Source: Hysterium pulicare CBS 123377 (lineage: Eukaryota; Ascomycota; Dothideomycetes; Hysteriales; Hysteriaceae). Taken from it: 64,000 bases of DNA. Where the stretch lies: NCBI GenBank assembly GCA_000467715.1, contig AJFK01000037.1, positions 1 to 64,000 on the forward strand. Reading direction: 5' to 3'. Under the pieces are notes generated by a model, which saw only the letters and a list, made by a program, of their open reading frames with translations, searched no databases and was not told where the DNA came from. A program made the position numbers and the translations under genes. Below, in pieces: positions 59,832-64,000 of this stretch (positions are counted from its first letter, which is position 1; the number at the start of each line of letters is the position of its first letter).

Positions 59832-60661
59832 CTTATAAGGGTTCTCGTTGAGTCTCTCAAATGCTACACAAAGCACTCGCAGAACGGAACAAAGTTTCCC
59901 GGATTCTATACTCATGTCTTGGGCGCGACTTCCGGTACTCTCCTAGGGTAAAATGACGAAGCCGAAATATGCCATGGTGACAGTGTTGTGAGTTTTGGGC
60001 AAGGTTCAATAGGGATATTATAATATACGTCCAAGGCTACGATGAGTTCAGCTACTTCAATGGCTGCTCAACCCCACCAGAATTGAATGCAGTGTTTCCG
60101 AGCTGAAAGAAGTTCAAAGAGGTATATCAGTCGCTATTCCATACTGGCGCCGGTCCTCATCATTTCGTTATCATACTTGTACTCATCAGCCAACCCCTCA
60201 ACCCCCTTTTTAACCTTCCCTATATAGCACACTTCCCAACTCTAGACCAGCGCTTCACACGAAAGACCGACCACCGAAATCATCGGATCGAAGGAAGAAG
60301 CTATTATGATCCCTTCGAAACTTGTCAGATCCCTACAAGGCTTTCCATATTGCTCTTCATCTCCAAAACCATACTGCTGTCGAATTGTCTCTTTGAAACG
60401 AGATTCGAATATCAGCATTCATGTCGCCAAATATTGCGAACAATGACGAGGGAAGAGAGGAGTTTGTATATGCTCCTAGAAATATATTGCACAATTTTGA
60501 GCACACAATTCCGAAGCATATATATGAAGATGTGCGAATTGTTGACTCGAGAAAGATCCAGTGCTGGTCTCGTGTGGTCTTAATCACACTCTTTTAGGCA
60601 GACATGCACCTCTTTTAAAGCTGTTCAAATAGGAAGATCAGGATGAGCGGCGACTGGGAGG

Positions 60662-60740
60662 TTTATAGGAAAATTCGGAGCACTTAGGAGTCACGGGATC
60701 TCTGCTGAATCGGCATTTCGACGCCAGGAGAATATATAAA
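60662..60740. promoter_or_regulatory. Array module at 60.7 kb
   Basis: Leftward TATAAA (60662-60667), core GTCACGGGA (60690-60698) and rightward TATATAAA (60733-60740). A 51-codon ORF starts at 60762 (MASRRSTLNMAYRD). A separate rightward TATATAG (60221-60227) lies within the preceding body. Confidence 0.5.
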
Positions 60741-61339
60741 TATTTCCTTACCTGCTCTTCCATGGCTTCTAGGCGATCAACATTGAACATGGCATATCGG
60801 GATATGACATGCACTTCAGAGTCAAACAACCTGAAACTACCTGATAATGGGATTCGTTGCTTCCAAATATGTAGGGCAAAGCGTAGATGTGCTGGAAAGC
60901 AACACGGTGCTTTCTAAGGAGTCAACCAGTATGACACTCAATGCCGATGCTAAGTTACGGAGACGCCAGAGAAGAAGGGGTGCCTAGGTACTGGCAAGGA
61001 GTTATGAAGCAACTTCCGTGAATTATGGTGATCTTCACCATGGGCTTCCACTGCCTCACCTCCTCAAATCCCGAGACTACTAAGCTTCGTTATAGTCCAA
61101 GTACACACTTTCGGTGTTCCTCAAATATGTTTATCTCCCCCTTTATATGAAGCCGTCATGGACATGGACATCACACGGCACAGTCCCCCACCTGTCGTTA
61201 TTGTTCCATATTTTGTTCGCGAGGAAGCTTCATAGACCATATTTAAGCTTTGGTACGGGCGGTACCCGTATCTTAGGAGCCACTCTGAATTTAGTGCCTG
61301 TAAGGAGAATGTAGAGAGAAGCGTCGGTAATAAAGAGAA

Positions 61340-61375
61340 TTAATATATCGGTGAAGTAGGGTACGGGTCACGGGG
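61340..61375. promoter_or_regulatory. Array module at 61.4 kb (leftward half)
   Basis: A leftward TATATTAA (61340-61347) and core GTCACGGGG (61367-61375), immediately followed by a second GTCACA. The rightward TATA is weak (AATAAA near 61420). Confidence 0.4.
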
Positions 61376-62126
61376 TCACATCAGGGATAGAAATCAGAGT
61401 GGTAACAAGTAAACCTTAATAATAAATCCAAGGCTCTATTACATGGAACTTCATATCCTTCCGGGAACGTCCCATTCCTTTTCTTTGTAAGTGGATACTT
61501 CCAATTTCTTTCGGTTCTTTGTCTCATTCACAGAGACATGCAGGAGATTTGCGAACTTCGAGACATTACTCTAGGATCCAAACAATAGAATTCCTGAGTA
61601 GTATTTTTGCTGGTTCGTTGGAATCAATCGAAGGTATTGTCCAATAAGACGGGAAATGGCAGACGTACGACTCGGTCGTCCGAGAAATGAACGAGGAAAA
61701 CATTGGTATCTTAGCATGACAGCCGTAGAACGAATACGAATGGTACTGAAAATCATTAGCATCTTTCCAAGCATGCCACTTTTATTCTTCCTCGCCATTG
61801 ATGGAAATCGTTATTGAATGGCTATCCTTCTCAAGTCTCCATACAGCACTTGAGATGCGCCGGTGACGTCCACCCCTCCGCGTCACATGTGCAGGTCTTG
61901 AGATGTGATTGAGCCTTATCCTCGCTCACTGCCTCAGCACTCTACATGACGACGATGATAATTTAATTCTTATTGCATTAGACCGAGGAGAACCACTGGA
62001 AAGCACATACTGCAGGTCTCGGAATACTGTTAATGTCTCAAATCTCGGGGCATGCGTATGTTTGTAAAGCAAAGAAGGAGTACGTGAATGTCATTCATAT
62101 AGAAGATAGATAGAGTGCAAGGCTTA

Positions 62127-62181
62127 GTCAGATGACTCCATGGTACTGAATAGGCTCTAGTGTTGTAAAATAGGATATAAA
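62127..62181. promoter_or_regulatory. Array module at 62.1 kb (decayed)
   Basis: Core-like GTCAGATGACT near 62127 and rightward TATAAA (62176-62181). The leftward TATA is only CTATATGAA near 62094. Position fits the array pitch. Confidence 0.35.
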
Positions 62182-62624
62182 TACGTCCCCCTTTCATTCC
62201 GACTCGAAGCATTAGGAAAAAGTCCAAACCCCCTGTGGTGGAGGCTCCACAAACTGAAACCATATCGATCAATGTCTGCTGTTTCGCTAGGCTGTTGGAG
62301 CTTCATAGTTTAATGTAGCGAGCAATTAGGTAAAGACCTCAACGAGCATACCATGTTGAGGACTTGGCCACACTCTGGGTTTCTGAGTGCTGCAGTACTC
62401 CACATACAGATCTCATACTTCCACTTGTGGAGCAAAAGGCCTAGCTGCGTCCACGCCGCCCACCGGGCAAGACAAGGTTTATGTTCAAGTCACTCCCTAA
62501 GGAGTTAATGTAAAATTATGATGAGAAGCAATAGATGGAGAACTCGGCGGTTAGTTAAATAAGATGATTGTGAAAATGTTCCGGATGGCTCAGCAGCAAA
62601 TTCGACTGAGAAAGACATGAGTAC

Positions 62625-62671
62625 TTGCCTCTACAATTTCGAAGGCTCAGTCTTCGAAAACTCATAGGCAA
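62625..62671. repeat. Imperfect inverted repeat
   Basis: Two 20-base arms (62625-62644 and 62652-62671) around a 7-base loop. Outer TTGCCT and inner TTTCGAAG are exact, about 15 of 20 positions pair. Because of it, both strands encode a similar FRRLSLR peptide over the same DNA. Confidence 0.6.
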
Positions 62672-62899
62672 CTGGCTTTCGTTTCCAAAATCGATATCGA
62701 AGGCGCCAATACTGTGGGAAAACAGCCATACAACCATGAGAATGGATCGAGATTCGAGAGTTGTCATCCTGTGCGAGTTTAGGAGAAGGATTCAACGCTC
62801 CTTTGACCGCTATCATGAGCGTCGGGATCTCCAATCCTAGATACTGAATATGTTCTGAATATGTTGCGGATGATCATATGTTTCAAAGGCATTTGTAAG

Positions 62900-64000
62900 G
62901 ATGATCGCCATCATTCTTGTTTCCAACTCTTTCTGGTCTTATAATTGCCCTCCTTAAGCCCCTGGTGGTCCAATCTCCGTGCAACAATAAATTCCCCAGA
63001 GTTGACAGATCCATGAATCGAAGTAGCCGTTGTTCCTGCTCTTATGCCTCGGTCCCATGCTCCTGTATTATTGCTTTCAAGGTCCAGGGACGTTTTAGTC
63101 AAAGTTCGAAGCCCTCCAAAAGCTCAAGATGTAATCATTTGGCTTGCATTTGGAACCATTATGTTATGGACAGGAACCGGTTTGTGAGGTAGGTAGGAGC
63201 AAAGCAGGAAGTTTATAAAGATCCAGAGGAGAACGATGGGATAACTAAGCAGATGAGCTCCACGATGGGCTTATGTAAGATACTCTCATTCATGTGCACT
63301 TGAAGCTATTCAAACGAGCAGCCGGCCATAATCTTAACAGAAGAAAGCGGAGTAGATACGGTTGAAGATCCAAAAACTCCCAGCACGTTTCCGCATGGAG
63401 CGTGGGTTCCGTGGGCATTCAGAAAATTGGAAATAGCCGGTGCTTCGGCCCTTTCAACCCGGTTGAGGAGTTTGAATCGATATCGCAACTAAACGTAAGG
63501 CTGTTGTAACTCATTATTAGTACATCAAATATGATCACCATTACATATCTATTACCAATGTCATCCACCACTATCACTCGGTGCCGAATATCTTCTTAGT
63601 CGATGCTGTCGGTACCAGACTTCGAAATACTGAGCTTTCTACTCGCCACATTTGATATAGATTTCGAGGATTTCCGGACAGCCTATACACGAAGATAAGA
63701 GCAGATTTTGAACCAGCCTCTAGGAACCATTATGTGACGGAGCTAGCAGTGTTGACTCCAGGAAGGACTATAGATATCGCGATTCGTAGTTCTCGACTAC
63801 CAGCCCCTATTACAAGAAAGAAATGTCTGTGAACTGGAAATGAAGTTATCAGAAGGGCCTTGACGTTGGGGTGCAGAAGGGAATCACGGGAGCCTTTCTA
63901 CTTACTAATGCCCCGCCTCCGAATCACCCATGGGTATGTATTCTCTTCGTTTTGAGGACTGGGTACTGCACTCTACGAACACTCGACCCACGGCGCGTAG
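62900..64000. other. Right end of window, no gene recognised
   Basis: Scattered TATA-like motifs (63212-63219 reads as TATA on both strands) and one isolated ATCACGGGA near 63881, but no complete module and no ORF with family features. Confidence 0.35.

Larger units (their letters stand above)
56093..62181. repeat. Array of divergent TATA-core-TATA modules with short bodies
   Basis: Nine modules are centred at about 56097, 56886, 57571, 58312, 59062, 59788, 60694, 61371 and 62130 (pitch 680-910 bases). The good ones have a leftward TATA, a TCACGGGG, TCACGTG or TCACATG core, and a rightward TATA, 70-110 bases from TATA to TATA. The bodies between them are about 600-840 bases with inward-facing promoters at both ends. 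Downstream of many TATA boxes comes a pyrimidine-rich leader and an ATG within 30-110 bases, then only a short ORF (3-50 codons). Four such ORFs begin Met-Ala-Ser. Nucleotide similarity between bodies is low by eye, so the array is old or fast-evolving. Individual modules are listed separately. Confidence 0.5.

Overview
The window is nuclear DNA of a filamentous ascomycete. The genes carry many short introns (about 45-60 bases, GTRNGT donors, YAG acceptors, CTAAC/CTGAC branch sites), and the gene set is typical of Pezizomycotina (TRS130, RFC4, RNH201, SAE2/CtIP, GIS2, MIF2/CENP-C, a HookA-type dynein adaptor, tubulin cofactor B, PCF11, ADK1). A leotiomycete-like fungus is my inference from protein flavour only. 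Spliced models were built by hand; each one recorded as a CDS closes to a whole number of codons.

Layout. 0.5-12.7 kb: TRS130 (-) divergent from an RTA1-family membrane protein (+), RFC4 (-), and a GPI-anchored yapsin-like aspartic protease (+). 12.7-17.6 kb: gene-poor, with short repeats and outward-facing TATA boxes. 17.9-31.3 kb: a compact block of genome-maintenance and RNA genes: RNH201 (+), SAE2/CtIP (-), an F-box protein (+), the zinc-knuckle protein GIS2 (+) and MIF2 (+). ACGCG(T) (MCB/MBF-type) elements lie upstream of RFC4, RNH201, SAE2 and MIF2. 31.3-43.5 kb: an expanded stretch with large intergenic spaces, a Myb-type regulator (-) and tubulin cofactor B (+). Four introns here are very long (226, 558, 694 and 1,580 bases). 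44-54.7 kb: normal density again: HookA-like adaptor (-), a secreted I9-type protease inhibitor (-), PCF11 (+), ADK1 (+) and a small unknown gene (+).

54.7-64 kb: no conventional gene. Instead the sequence shows a regular array. Every 680-910 bases there is a short module made of a TATA box pointing left, a TCACGGGG/TCACGTG-like core and a TATA box pointing right (70-110 bases from TATA to TATA). The intervening bodies of about 600-840 bases have inward-facing promoters at both ends and hold only very short ORFs. A shorter, more decayed relative lies at 13.2-16.6 kb. This array is the most unusual thing in the window and the best candidate for an undescribed element. Its nature (decayed mini-gene family, convergent-transcription/small-RNA locus, or satellite) cannot be settled from sequence alone.
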